From the NCBI GenBank assembly GCA_016779585.1, contig JADHNI010000031.1:1-42063 (forward strand): 42,063 bases of DNA. The letters are read 5' to 3'. Under the pieces are notes generated by a model. That model did not search any database and was not told where the DNA came from. It saw only the letters and a program-made list of their open reading frames with translations. The position numbers were made by a program, and so were the translations under genes. Source of the stretch: Pseudomonadales bacterium. Its GTDB lineage: Bacteria > Pseudomonadota > Gammaproteobacteria > Pseudomonadales > Azotimanducaceae. This document shows, piece by piece, positions 35,881 to 42,063 of the stretch. Numbering within the stretch: the first letter of the stretch is position 1; every line of letters starts with the position of its first letter.

Positions 35881-37254
35881 TCAGGTGCGAGGCGACAGGA
35901 ACCACAGCGCAACACCCCCGACAATAAACGTCAGGGCATAAACCCCACAGACCACCACCAGGTCCAGCGACGGTAAAAGCGGCGCCATAAACATCAGCAC
36001 ATGCAGGCTGAGGAAGATGATCGCCACGTTAAAAAAGGCGAGTTCCCGCGAAACCGTCGTCGACAGGTCAGGGTCCAGTATCCGCAAAAGCAACAGGCCA
36101 CTCCCCGTTGACCCGGTGCAACAGCCAAACAGCGTCACCGCACGCTCAACCGGGAGCGTGTTCAGCAGTCGTCCGAACAGGAAACACATCAGCCCCGTGA
36201 CGAGCGCGGCCGAGAGGCATACAGCCACAATTGGCACGACATAGGCAGTCAGCAGTGACAACTGGATGCTCATCACCGTTGCCACCATCATCAGGTCCAC
36301 CGAGGAGCCCGTTATACGCTTCTGGGTTTCGTTATCGATCATGTGCCCCCAGCCCATCCGATCCATCAAAGTTCGAATCAGCAGGCAAACAATCAACCCA
36401 TGAATAAAAAACAGGTTATGCGAAAAAAGCACCCCCATGGGTAAACCCATGAGGGTCACATCCTGCAGCAGCGTCTGGATTTGAACGAGATACGCGTTGG
36501 TCAGTATGTAGGCTACCCCAAGGATCCCGAGGTGATACACCAGCGAGTCCACATTACCGGAATGCGTGACCTGTTGGCCTGCTGACGGTCGACTCTCCTC
36601 ATGGTGAATGCCTGAAAGAAACTCGGCATTGAGACGGGCAGCAGTGTTCTGGTTAAGGCCCCGATGGATGGCAAACCTTGCAGCCGGAACTCCCACGAGG
36701 AACGAGACGATAAATCCCGCCGAGGCATAGATAAGGCCAAAACTGATGGCGTTATCCACCGCGAACTCCCCCTGCCAGATTGAGCCCATGGCCATGGCCT
36801 GCCCCGGCCCCTGGGTAAAGCCATGAGTCACCAGCATCCCGAGGTAGTGAGACAACTCACCGCCGGTGACCAGGTTATAGGTCACCACCACCGTCAGGCC
36901 AACGAGCGCCTGCATCACGAGACTCATGGTCCAGCCAATAGACAGCCACCAGGCTCCGTTCTTGACTGACGAAGGCTGGCCCGATTGACCTGCTGTGCCC
37001 TCGGTTCGGCCTGTCAGCACAAGTGACATAAAGCTCAGGGTGAAGAAGTGAAACGCAAAGGCCACAAAGTCCTGGCTGGTGTACCCGAGCGACAGGCCTG
37101 TACTGATCAGGACAAAACCCAGCAGGCCGCCGATGAGACTTGCAGGAAGCAATGCCGCCTGCAGCCAGGCAAGCCTGGCACGAAGTATCGTGCCCACCAG
37201 GATCATCGCAACCATAAACGCAAACGCGATCACGCCGTGAAAGGTGTCAGACAT
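35881..37254 (-). CDS. GltS-like sodium/glutamate symporter family protein
   Basis: The 457-residue inner-membrane carrier has about 10-12 helices. Family-like features are the early SLIGGLLGF loop, the inverted-repeat pore segments MLVTHGFTQGPGQAMAMG and FGCCTGSTGSGLLLLRI, and a central hydrophilic loop. The G-rich pore motifs resemble the GltS signature HGGHGTA...; the glutamate specificity is not proven because several residues differ. The ATG at 37252-37254 gives MSDTFHGVIAFAFMV, starting right before the first helix; a 29-codon upstream extension overlaps the divergent gene's leader. Its stop lies three bases after the coaE stop on the other strand, with no terminator. Confidence 0.85.
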   Translation of the reverse strand: MSDTFHGVIAFAFMVAMILVGTILRARLAWLQAALLPASLIGGLLGFVLISTGLSLGYTSQDFVAFAFHFFTLSFMSLVLTGRTEGTAGQSGQPSSVKNGAWWLSIGWTMSLVMQALVGLTVVVTYNLVTGGELSHYLGMLVTHGFTQGPGQAMAMGSIWQGEFAVDNAISFGLIYASAGFIVSFLVGVPAARFAIHRGLNQNTAARLNAEFLSGIHHEESRPSAGQQVTHSGNVDSLVYHLGILGVAYILTNAYLVQIQTLLQDVTLMGLPMGVLFSHNLFFIHGLIVCLLIRTLMDRMGWGHMIDNETQKRITGSSVDLMMVATVMSIQLSLLTAYVVPIVAVCLSAALVTGLMCFLFGRLLNTLPVERAVTLFGCCTGSTGSGLLLLRILDPDLSTTVSRELAFFNVAIIFLSLHVLMFMAPLLPSLDLVVVCGVYALTFIVGGVALWFLSPRT

Positions 37255-37339
37255 TGGGGCCGCCCGCTTGAAAACACCTAGTGTAACGTTTTGTTGTATC
37301 CTCCGTGTGCCCAAAGAACCGATACCACAGGAGTCGATC

Positions 37340-38419
37340 ATGAGTTACAGCGTCGAAGTCGTACGTAACAATCTGGAAGAAGTACGTACAGTTGATCTGC
37401 CGGATGCCGGGACAATAGAGCTTGCCGACGGTGAAGCGATCATCCGTGTCGATCGCTTTGGCTTGACTGCCAACAACATCACCTACGGGGTTGCCGGTGA
37501 CATGATTGGCTACTGGCAGTTTTTTCCTGCGGAGAACGAGTTTGGCCGGATTCCCGTCTGGGGTATCGGCACCGTGATCAATCCAGGTTCGACGGATCTT
37601 AAAGCCGGTGACGAGTACTACGGCTACTACCCCATGTCGAGCTACCTGGTGGTCAGGCCTGGTCACGTCACACCCCGGGGGTTTACCGATGGCGCTGAAC
37701 ACCGGGCGCCATTGCCGCCCGCTTACAACCAGTATTCACTGATGACGTCCGAAAATGGTTTTGATCGTGAGTACGACGCGCATCGAATGGTTTACTACCC
37801 GCTCTTTATCACGGGCTTCGTTCTGGATGACTGGCTGGCAGACAACGATTTGTTTGGTGCCGAGAAAGTCATCCTGTCGAGCGCTTCCAGCAAAACCTCG
37901 TTCAGTCTTGCCTTCCTGCTGCAACAAAACCGCAACACCACCGTGGTTGGATTAACGTCTGCAGGCAACAAGGCATTTGTGGAAGGCATGGGTATCTATG
38001 ATGAGGTGGTCACCTACGACGACGTTGAGCAGATGGCAGACGCAAAAGTGGCGTTCATTGACATGGCGGGTAATCGACAGATTCTGGAGCGATTGCACAA
38101 CCACTTAGGTGATAACATCGTATGCAGCTGCGGCGTCGGCATTACGCACTGGGAAAGTCGTGATGGCCAGGAACCGGCAACACTGCCCGGTGCAAAGCCC
38201 AGCATGTTCTTTGCGCCCAGCCAGATCCAGAAAAGAAACCAGGACTGGGGACCTGAGAAGCTGGAGGCAGAAATGCAGAAAGCCTGGTCTGCTTTCCTGG
38301 GTTCAGTGGATAACTGGGTCACGATCAACGAGGCCACCGGAAAAGATGCCATGGTCGAGACTTACAAGACCGTGTTGCATGGTGCAAAGCCGGACCAGTC
38401 CTACATCTGTGTGGTATAA
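37340..38419 (+). CDS. DUF2855 family protein
   Basis: The 359-residue protein belongs to the uncharacterised DUF2855 family, distantly like medium-chain dehydrogenases: a GroES-like N-terminal part (DGEAIIRVDRFGLTANNITYG, in pieces) and a Rossmann-like middle with KVILSSASSKTSFSLAFLL and VVGLTSAGNKAFVEGMG. The usual zinc ligands of alcohol dehydrogenases are not obvious. The family has no established activity known to me. The ATG at 37340 has an AGGAG site six bases upstream; the frame is open further but overlaps the divergent GltS-like gene. There is no signal peptide. It is followed by the repeat protein gene after 53 bases. Confidence 0.88.
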   Translation: MSYSVEVVRNNLEEVRTVDLPDAGTIELADGEAIIRVDRFGLTANNITYGVAGDMIGYWQFFPAENEFGRIPVWGIGTVINPGSTDLKAGDEYYGYYPMSSYLVVRPGHVTPRGFTDGAEHRAPLPPAYNQYSLMTSENGFDREYDAHRMVYYPLFITGFVLDDWLADNDLFGAEKVILSSASSKTSFSLAFLLQQNRNTTVVGLTSAGNKAFVEGMGIYDEVVTYDDVEQMADAKVAFIDMAGNRQILERLHNHLGDNIVCSCGVGITHWESRDGQEPATLPGAKPSMFFAPSQIQKRNQDWGPEKLEAEMQKAWSAFLGSVDNWVTINEATGKDAMVETYKTVLHGAKPDQSYICVV

Positions 38420-38472
38420 AACGGGCGACCATCTGATCTGTACATCCGGGGCATTTCGATTAGTATGACCTC

Positions 38473-39354
38473 ATGAGCGGTGAAACCTACGCCATCGTTT
38501 TCAAAGGTGAGGTCGTGGAAGGCTTTGATGCTGCCACGGTCCAGGCACAGCTGTCGAAATTGCTTAAGGCAGATGCCAAAAAAACTGCGGCGCTGTTCTC
38601 CGGCAAGCAGATTGTCCTGAAGAAAACTGCCGACAAGGCAGAGGCTGCCAGATACGGTAAGGCGCTTAAGAAGGTAGGCGCAGACGTCAAGATCAAGGTG
38701 ATCAAGGCTGAAGCAGCGGCGAAGCCTGCCGCTGACCCGAAACCGGCTGCGCCTGCATTCCAGAAGGCCGAGCCTCCCCAGTTCCAGAAAGCAGAGTTCC
38801 AGAAAGCAGAGCCCCCCCAGTTTCAGAAAGCAGATGACGCAACAGCACCGGCCTTCCAGTCTGCTGAACCCGCGGTCGGAACTGAACCAGCAGCGGACGC
38901 AGAACCTTCCGTTAAAGTACCGGACTTTACCCTTGCTCCCAACGAGGGGAATCTGTTCGAACCAGTGCCCGAACCGGAGGCCGTTGAGGTGGACATCAGC
39001 GAACTGGAACTTGCAGAGAATGACGATACGCCACTGGCGGAACCCGCCGAGGAAATCGTTGTTGAACTGGATCTCTCAGAGTTCAGCGTGAAAGACAATG
39101 ACGGCACCCCCCTGGTCGAAGCAGCCAACGAGGAAGTGCCGGAAGTAGATGTGCCTGACTTTGGTCTCGATGAGCCAGGTGCAGTGCTGGAAACCCTCAA
39201 GGAAGAGAAAGAACTCCTCAACCCCAACACCATGGGTATGTCGCTTGCCGCAACGGGTTCAGACCTGCTGGAGGAGGATGAAAAAGAGGCCGCTCCGCCT
39301 CCCGTGGCGCCCGACACGAGCAAGATCAACCTGGTACCAAACTTCGACATTTAG
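38473..39354 (+). CDS. Acidic repeat protein with small N-terminal L7/L12-like domain (hypothetical)
   Basis: The 293-residue protein has a compact N-terminal domain (1 to about 76): YAIVFKGEVVEGFDAATVQ, then LFSGKQIVLKKTADKAEA and YGKALKKVGADVKIKV. A similar short domain heads several gammaproteobacterial hypothetical proteins. A low-complexity part follows, with four FQKAE/FQKAD repeats (38758-38838), and then an acidic tail with three related blocks (LAPNEGNLFEP, LELAENDDTPLAEP, FSVKDNDGTPLVEA), probably disordered, ending NLVPNFDI. No membrane helix or signal is present. Its ATG overlaps a four-codon mini-ORF (ATG ACC TCA TGA, 38465-38476), which could couple translation. I do not recognise the function; adaptor or scaffold is only a guess. 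Confidence 0.8.
   Translation: MSGETYAIVFKGEVVEGFDAATVQAQLSKLLKADAKKTAALFSGKQIVLKKTADKAEAARYGKALKKVGADVKIKVIKAEAAAKPAADPKPAAPAFQKAEPPQFQKAEFQKAEPPQFQKADDATAPAFQSAEPAVGTEPAADAEPSVKVPDFTLAPNEGNLFEPVPEPEAVEVDISELELAENDDTPLAEPAEEIVVELDLSEFSVKDNDGTPLVEAANEEVPEVDVPDFGLDEPGAVLETLKEEKELLNPNTMGMSLAATGSDLLEEDEKEAAPPPVAPDTSKINLVPNFDI
38758..38838 (+). repeat. Coding short repeat (FQKAEPPQ units)
   Basis: Four imperfect copies of TTCCAGAAAGCAGAG-like DNA encode FQKAEPPQ, FQKAE, FQKAEPPQ and FQKAD. Copies differ in length (24 and 15 bases) but stay in frame. The array lies in the linker after the N-terminal domain and suggests repeat expansion. Confidence 0.85.
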
Positions 39355-39377
39355 CCATTAGTCCCGGGCACAATCCG

Positions 39378-39393
39378 TTCGTCATCTGACGAA
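39378..39393. promoter_or_regulatory. Dyad, operator candidate
   Basis: The 16-base dyad TTCGTCATCTGACGAA is a reverse-complement pair of six or seven bases with a tight centre. It ends nine bases before the -35 element of the promoter for the 60-residue protein gene. The A run behind it rules out a terminator for the upstream gene. It would suit a dimeric regulator. Confidence 0.35.
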
Positions 39394-39402
39394 AAAAATC
39401 TA

Positions 39403-39431
39403 TTTACAAACGGAATCTTTTTTTCTTAAAT
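39403..39431 (+). promoter_or_regulatory. Candidate promoter of the PA3496-like gene
   Basis: TTTACA (39403-39408) and TTAAAT (39426-39431) are spaced by exactly 17 bases in an AT-rich stretch, matching the sigma70 consensus at 5 and 4 of 6 positions. Transcription would start near 39438, immediately before the leader hairpin. Confidence 0.5.
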
Positions 39432-39438
39432 TCGCCGA

Positions 39439-39467
39439 AATCCCATCAGCAAATCGTTGATGGGATT
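39439..39467 (+). promoter_or_regulatory. Leader stem-loop
   Basis: AATCCCATCA and TGATGGGATT form a perfect ten-base stem, extendable to twelve pairs by G-T and C-G, with a five-base loop AAATC. It begins at the predicted transcription start and ends 31 bases before the ATG at 39499, where it could protect the 5' end. The T run nine bases behind it is too far off for a normal terminator. Confidence 0.55.
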
Positions 39468-39498
39468 AACGTCATAATTTTTTAGCAGGAATTGAATC

Positions 39499-39681
39499 AT
39501 GATCAAACCCGATGATGATTTTGATGACGACTTCGACAACGATGTGGACCTGGAGGACACTTCAGATGACACCGTCGTGGAACTGAAGCCAAACCAAAAG
39601 CAGCACGACACCCGTCGAAAAATCGAAGACATCCTTGAAGCCAGGCGACTAAGAGAAGAGTTCGGCGACCTCGCCCTCTGA
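39499..39681 (+). CDS. Small acidic PA3496-like conserved protein
   Basis: The 60-residue protein has a very acidic N-terminal half (DDDFDDDFDNDVDLED) and a helical, charged C-terminus RRKIEDILEARRLREEFG. This fits the PA3496 family (putative envelope-integrity protein) of gammaproteobacteria. The function is uncertain. An AGGA ribosome site lies about nine bases upstream, and the gene has a well-formed promoter and leader hairpin of its own. No membrane segment or signal peptide is visible. Confidence 0.82.
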   Translation: MIKPDDDFDDDFDNDVDLEDTSDDTVVELKPNQKQHDTRRKIEDILEARRLREEFGDLAL

Positions 39682-39684
39682 CTT

Positions 39685-40134
39685 TTATCGACGTTCAAGG
39701 ACGACTACCGGAATGCGCCGGTCACCGGCGGCAGACTGGTAGTCGTCATACGGAGGATAGATCTCCGCCAACTGGCGCCAGAGATCCTGTCTTTCTTCGC
39801 CCTCAGCATCGCGGGCAGTTAGTGCCACGTCCAGTGATCCTACCTTGATATCACATCTCGGCTCTGCCTTGAGATTCAGGTACCAGGCCGGATGTGAAGG
39901 TGCACCGCCTTTTGACGCAATAACTACGTAGTTGTCACCAACCTTCCCGTAAATAAGCGGCAGCGGTTTTGGCTCACCGCTTTTTCTGCCTTTGGTCACA
40001 AGAAGCAGCGTCGGCAGCAAACCCGGGCCTCCAAGATGTGATGAATCCCACATGTGAGCCGCTTCCGGGTCGCTCATGTAGAGCTCAATGTGTTCACGAA
40101 TCCAGTCCGGCAGACCAGCAGGCAGATCAGTCAT
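39685..40134 (-). CDS. Ddn-like (deazaflavin/F420-type) nitroreductase family protein
   Basis: The 149-residue split-beta-barrel protein has the family signature LLLVTKGRKSGEPKPLPLIY, then VVIASKGGAPSHPAWYLNL and DVALTARDAEGEERQDLW with the ending RRIPVVVLERR. Homologues in mycobacteria (Ddn) reduce substrates with coenzyme F420; homologues outside F420-making bacteria may bind other flavins or heme, so the cofactor here is open. The ATG at 40132-40134 is preferred over a TTG four codons upstream. It stands divergent to the reductase gene and ends three bases after the 60-residue protein gene. Confidence 0.9.
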   Translation of the reverse strand: MTDLPAGLPDWIREHIELYMSDPEAAHMWDSSHLGGPGLLPTLLLVTKGRKSGEPKPLPLIYGKVGDNYVVIASKGGAPSHPAWYLNLKAEPRCDIKVGSLDVALTARDAEGEERQDLWRQLAEIYPPYDDYQSAAGDRRIPVVVLERR

Positions 40135-40188
40135 GTTGGTACCCAAAGCGCTTGAAGAGAGGAGTCTATCGTACCAAGATGCGCACTT

Positions 40189-41190
40189 ATGTCATCCCAG
40201 GTCCTCGTTACCGGCGCATCCGGCTTTATTGGCGCACATTGTGCACTTGATCTGCTCGCGCACGGCTACACCGTGCGCGGCACGCTACGCAGCATCGCCC
40301 GGGCAGATCACATTCGTAAAATGCTGCAGTCTCACGGAACAGATACGCAAAGACTGTCATTCGCCGAGGCAACACTGACTGATCCCTCGTGCTGGCCGGA
40401 GGCGATCGCCGGCTGCGATGCAATCTTTTACGTGGCATCACCCGTACCCACCGTACAACCGAAAGATCCCGGGGAAGTGATTGGCCCGGCGCGAGCGGGC
40501 ACCATGAATGTTCTTAAGGCAGCAGCAGAAGCTGGGGTCACGCGAGTAGTGCTGACCTCATCGGTCGCCTCGATCCTGGGAGGCGTGTCAGAGAGCCGCC
40601 TGTATACGGCAGCCGACTGGAGTGATCCATCAGATCCACATCTGACGCCCTATTCACTGAGCAAGACTCTGGCAGAAAAAGATGCGTGGCAGTTCTGCGA
40701 TGAACATGGCATCAAGCTGACAACCATTCACCCCTCCCTGGTGCTCGGCCCTGCATTGGAAGCGGATTATGGTTCAAGCCTGGAAGCACTGGTAAAGCTG
40801 CTGAAGTTTGAGGTTCCACTCTTACCAAGATTTGGCTTTGAGGTCGTCGATGTTTGTGATGTGGCCTCGCTCCACCGGCTGGCTTTGGAACAGGAAGCCT
40901 CTGTCGGTCAACGGTTGATCGCTTCCAACGGGTTCCTCTGGTTCAGGGAAATCGCCGCCGTTCTCAAGGAGCAGTATCCCGGTCGTCGTATTCCCCAGCG
41001 TGAGATGCCGAACTGGCTGACGAAACTGGCTAGTCTGCTAGTGCCGGAGATTGCCAGCTTTATCGCTGACCTGGATGTCGTTAAGAACCTGGATAACAGA
41101 CCGGCAAGAGACATGGGGTGGGAGCCCAGGTCAGCTGATGATGCGATCAGGGCTGGTGCAGAGAGCCTGCTCAGATTCGGTGTTGTTTAG
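40189..41190 (+). CDS. Extended SDR: NAD-dependent epimerase/dihydroflavonol-reductase-like
   Basis: The 333-residue cytoplasmic protein has an N-terminal Rossmann fold with VLVTGASGFIGAHCA (5-19), the catalytic Ser in VLTSSVASIL and Y155-x-x-x-K159 (YSLSK). The layout (GTLRSIARADHIRKML, then IFYVASPV) resembles dihydroflavonol-4-reductase-like and aldehyde reductases, which reduce ketones or aldehydes with NAD(P)H. The substrate is unknown. The ATG at 40189 is the first in frame with the Rossmann motif. The stop is followed by two TTTAGCTG copies and, 12 bases later, by the stop of the opposing glycosyltransferase gene. Confidence 0.92.
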   Translation: MSSQVLVTGASGFIGAHCALDLLAHGYTVRGTLRSIARADHIRKMLQSHGTDTQRLSFAEATLTDPSCWPEAIAGCDAIFYVASPVPTVQPKDPGEVIGPARAGTMNVLKAAAEAGVTRVVLTSSVASILGGVSESRLYTAADWSDPSDPHLTPYSLSKTLAEKDAWQFCDEHGIKLTTIHPSLVLGPALEADYGSSLEALVKLLKFEVPLLPRFGFEVVDVCDVASLHRLALEQEASVGQRLIASNGFLWFREIAAVLKEQYPGRRIPQREMPNWLTKLASLLVPEIASFIADLDVVKNLDNRPARDMGWEPRSADDAIRAGAESLLRFGVV

Positions 41191-41202
41191 CTGTTTAGCT
41201 GT

Positions 41203-41817
41203 CTAGTTGTTCTCCTGTTTCCAGGCACGGTAGCGCAGGAAATCCTCAGGCGTGTCTACATCCCAGAGAAGTGGCAGGAGCGAAAAGTTGATTCGAGCTG
41301 CGTTCAACCTGTGACAGGTGATGTCTAGGACTTCTGAACTACCCCAGGGAATGTCACTGAATACGTCAGGAAGATTTCCCGACGAACCAATGAGGCCGTA
41401 ACCGCCGTCATCAGCCGGACCCAGGGTGATCTGATGTGCATCCAGTGATTCAAAAGCTTTCCTCAGGTAGTCGATGTCAAGTGTCGGCAGGTCGGTGCCG
41501 ATCAGGATGACTTTGGATGCCCTCGAAAGCCCATCTTTCAGCGCGTTCTCCATCCGCTCGCCGAGGCCTTTCCCCTGCTGCGGCTTCCTTATGACTTCGA
41601 AGCCATCAAAAAAAGGATGGTCGATATCCGAGGCACACCACAATTCATAGTCCAGATCAGAGGGTTCCAGCTCTTCAAGAGTGAGTGAGGCAAGTTCTGC
41701 ATGCAGATCAGCTGCGCCGGCTTCTCCCAGCTCCGGGATCAGTCGTGTTTTGACCTGTCCTGGAATCGGTGGGCGGGTAAAAACCTGCACCAGGCAGCCT
41801 GAAGATTGGTCCGTCAT
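41203..41817 (-). CDS. TIGR04282/DUF2064 family glycosyltransferase-like protein
   Basis: The 204-residue protein has a nucleotide-diphospho-sugar transferase fold: VFTRPPIPGQVKTRLIPELG (N-terminal), then QQGKGLGERMENAL and VILIGTDLPTLD with the DxP metal-site-like motif. ITLGPADDGGYGLIG and FSDIPWGSSEVLD follow, all hallmarks of TIGR04282 proteins, of which some take part in arsenosugar synthesis. Nothing in the neighbourhood supports an arsenic link, so the substrate stays open. The ATG at 41815-41817 is chosen over an earlier ATG seven codons upstream, which lies against the tRNA. The gene is divergent from tRNA-Arg. Confidence 0.88.
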   Translation of the reverse strand: MTDQSSGCLVQVFTRPPIPGQVKTRLIPELGEAGAADLHAELASLTLEELEPSDLDYELWCASDIDHPFFDGFEVIRKPQQGKGLGERMENALKDGLSRASKVILIGTDLPTLDIDYLRKAFESLDAHQITLGPADDGGYGLIGSSGNLPDVFSDIPWGSSEVLDITCHRLNAARINFSLLPLLWDVDTPEDFLRYRAWKQENN

Positions 41818-41838
41818 ATCTGTTAGAATTGCTGCCAC

Positions 41839-41915
41839 GCCCTGGTAGCTCAGTAGGATAGAGCATCCGCCTCCTAAGCGGAGGGTCGCAGGTTCGACTC
41901 CTGCTCAGGGCGCCA
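41839..41915 (+). tRNA. tRNA-Arg (anticodon CCT)
   Basis: The 77-base gene folds into a full cloverleaf. The acceptor stem GCCCTGG pairs with TCAGGGC (one G-T pair), the D arm is GCTC/GAGC, and the anticodon stem TCCGC/GCGGA closes the loop CTCCTAA with anticodon CCT, reading AGG. The T arm contains GGTTCGACTCC. The 3' CCA is encoded. The start lies 21 bases from the divergent TIGR04282 gene start. Confidence 0.97.
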
Positions 41916-41936
41916 TAACTCAAATGTAGGGTCTCA

Positions 41937-42063
41937 CTACCTCGGTGACACTCCAGCCCTCGTTTTTTCCATTAATCGTTCAAACGGAGTCTGACCTTTC
42001 AGGGATCCGTGTGGACGATTGTAGTTGTAGTAATTCTCCCATTCACGAACTTTCTCGTTAAAC
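41937..42063 (-). mobile_element. C-terminal fragment of an IS481/IS3-type transposase, cut by window edge
   Basis: The minus-strand frame entering from the right edge reads EWENYYNYNRPHGSLKGQ and then TPFERLMEKTRAGVSPR before a TAG stop at 41937-41939. The N-R-P-H-G-S-L-x-G-x-T-P pattern is the C-terminal end of the DDE integrase core in IS481 and IS3 transposases; IS481 seems the better fit. The start and the catalytic triad lie outside the window. The non-coding 41916-41936 contains TGTAGGG from 41925, a plausible IS terminus beginning with TG. The insertion thus lies within about ten bases of the tRNA-Arg 3' end. Confidence 0.85.

Noticed and set aside
39439..39483. Hairpin plus T run as intrinsic terminator
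   Set aside because: The T run begins nine bases after the stem, and the hairpin sits between a good promoter and a ribosome site, so a leader role fits better.
41708..41923. 71-codon minus-strand frame running through the tRNA-Arg gene
   Set aside because: It is the well-known artefact of translating a tRNA (RSRTCDPP pattern) and overlaps a clear tRNA and the TIGR04282 gene.

Overview
The window (42,063 bases) looks like a chromosomal segment of a free-living, probably marine, gammaproteobacterium. The evidence is the conserved block smc-zipA-ligA with a lytic-transglycosylase-like lipoprotein gene, the use of Smc rather than MukB, a PhoP/PhoQ-like two-component operon, a PA3496-like small protein, and many acyl-CoA and hot-dog-fold catabolic genes. 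By general impression the gene mix resembles Cellvibrionales-type lineages (Halieaceae/Spongiibacteraceae); that placement is inference only. Genes are densely packed on both strands, with many 1-4 base stop/start overlaps.

Left part (1-7.6 kb). A large PilZ-DUF1631-GGDEF gene on the minus strand runs off the left edge. It is broken by an in-frame TGA and, further on, by a one-base frameshift in a short G run. A membrane diguanylate cyclase, glycerol kinase glpK and a divergently read thiolase follow. Behind the thiolase lie a 34-base tandem repeat that copies its last codons, a rho-independent terminator, and a 104-base imperfect palindrome.

Middle part (7.6-24 kb). An alpha/beta hydrolase and an acyl-CoA dehydrogenase are translationally coupled. 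Next come a two-cluster CDGSH protein, a PepSY/response-regulator/histidine-kinase operon, a glycerate-kinase-like gene overlapping dinG, a secreted sorbosone-dehydrogenase-like protein, a small Arg-rich ORF, and the cell-division and DNA-maintenance block (transglycosylase lipoprotein, ligA, zipA, smc).

Right part (24-42 kb). The most notable locus is an operon of a Tat-exported aldo/keto reductase carrying two ferredoxin-type Cys clusters followed by larC, larE and larB, the nickel-pincer cofactor synthesis genes. No larA is present, and a second aldo/keto reductase converges on larB. Then come a metallophosphoesterase, a PHP-domain protein, a hot-dog hydratase pair facing a DUF35/thiolase-like pair (resembling steroid side-chain hydratase/retro-aldolase modules), a PAT/AmpG-like transporter, coaE, a GltS-like carrier, a DUF2855 protein, a repeat-containing acidic protein, a PA3496-like small protein with a structured leader, a Ddn-like (F420-type) reductase, an extended SDR reductase, a TIGR04282-type glycosyltransferase and tRNA-Arg(CCT). 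The window ends in the C-terminal fragment of an IS481/IS3-type transposase starting 22 bases after the tRNA.

No CRISPR array, rRNA, phage module or recognised defence system is visible. The best candidates for something under-described are the AKR-larCEB operon, the interrupted PilZ-DUF1631-GGDEF gene, and the palindrome and repeat behind the thiolase.
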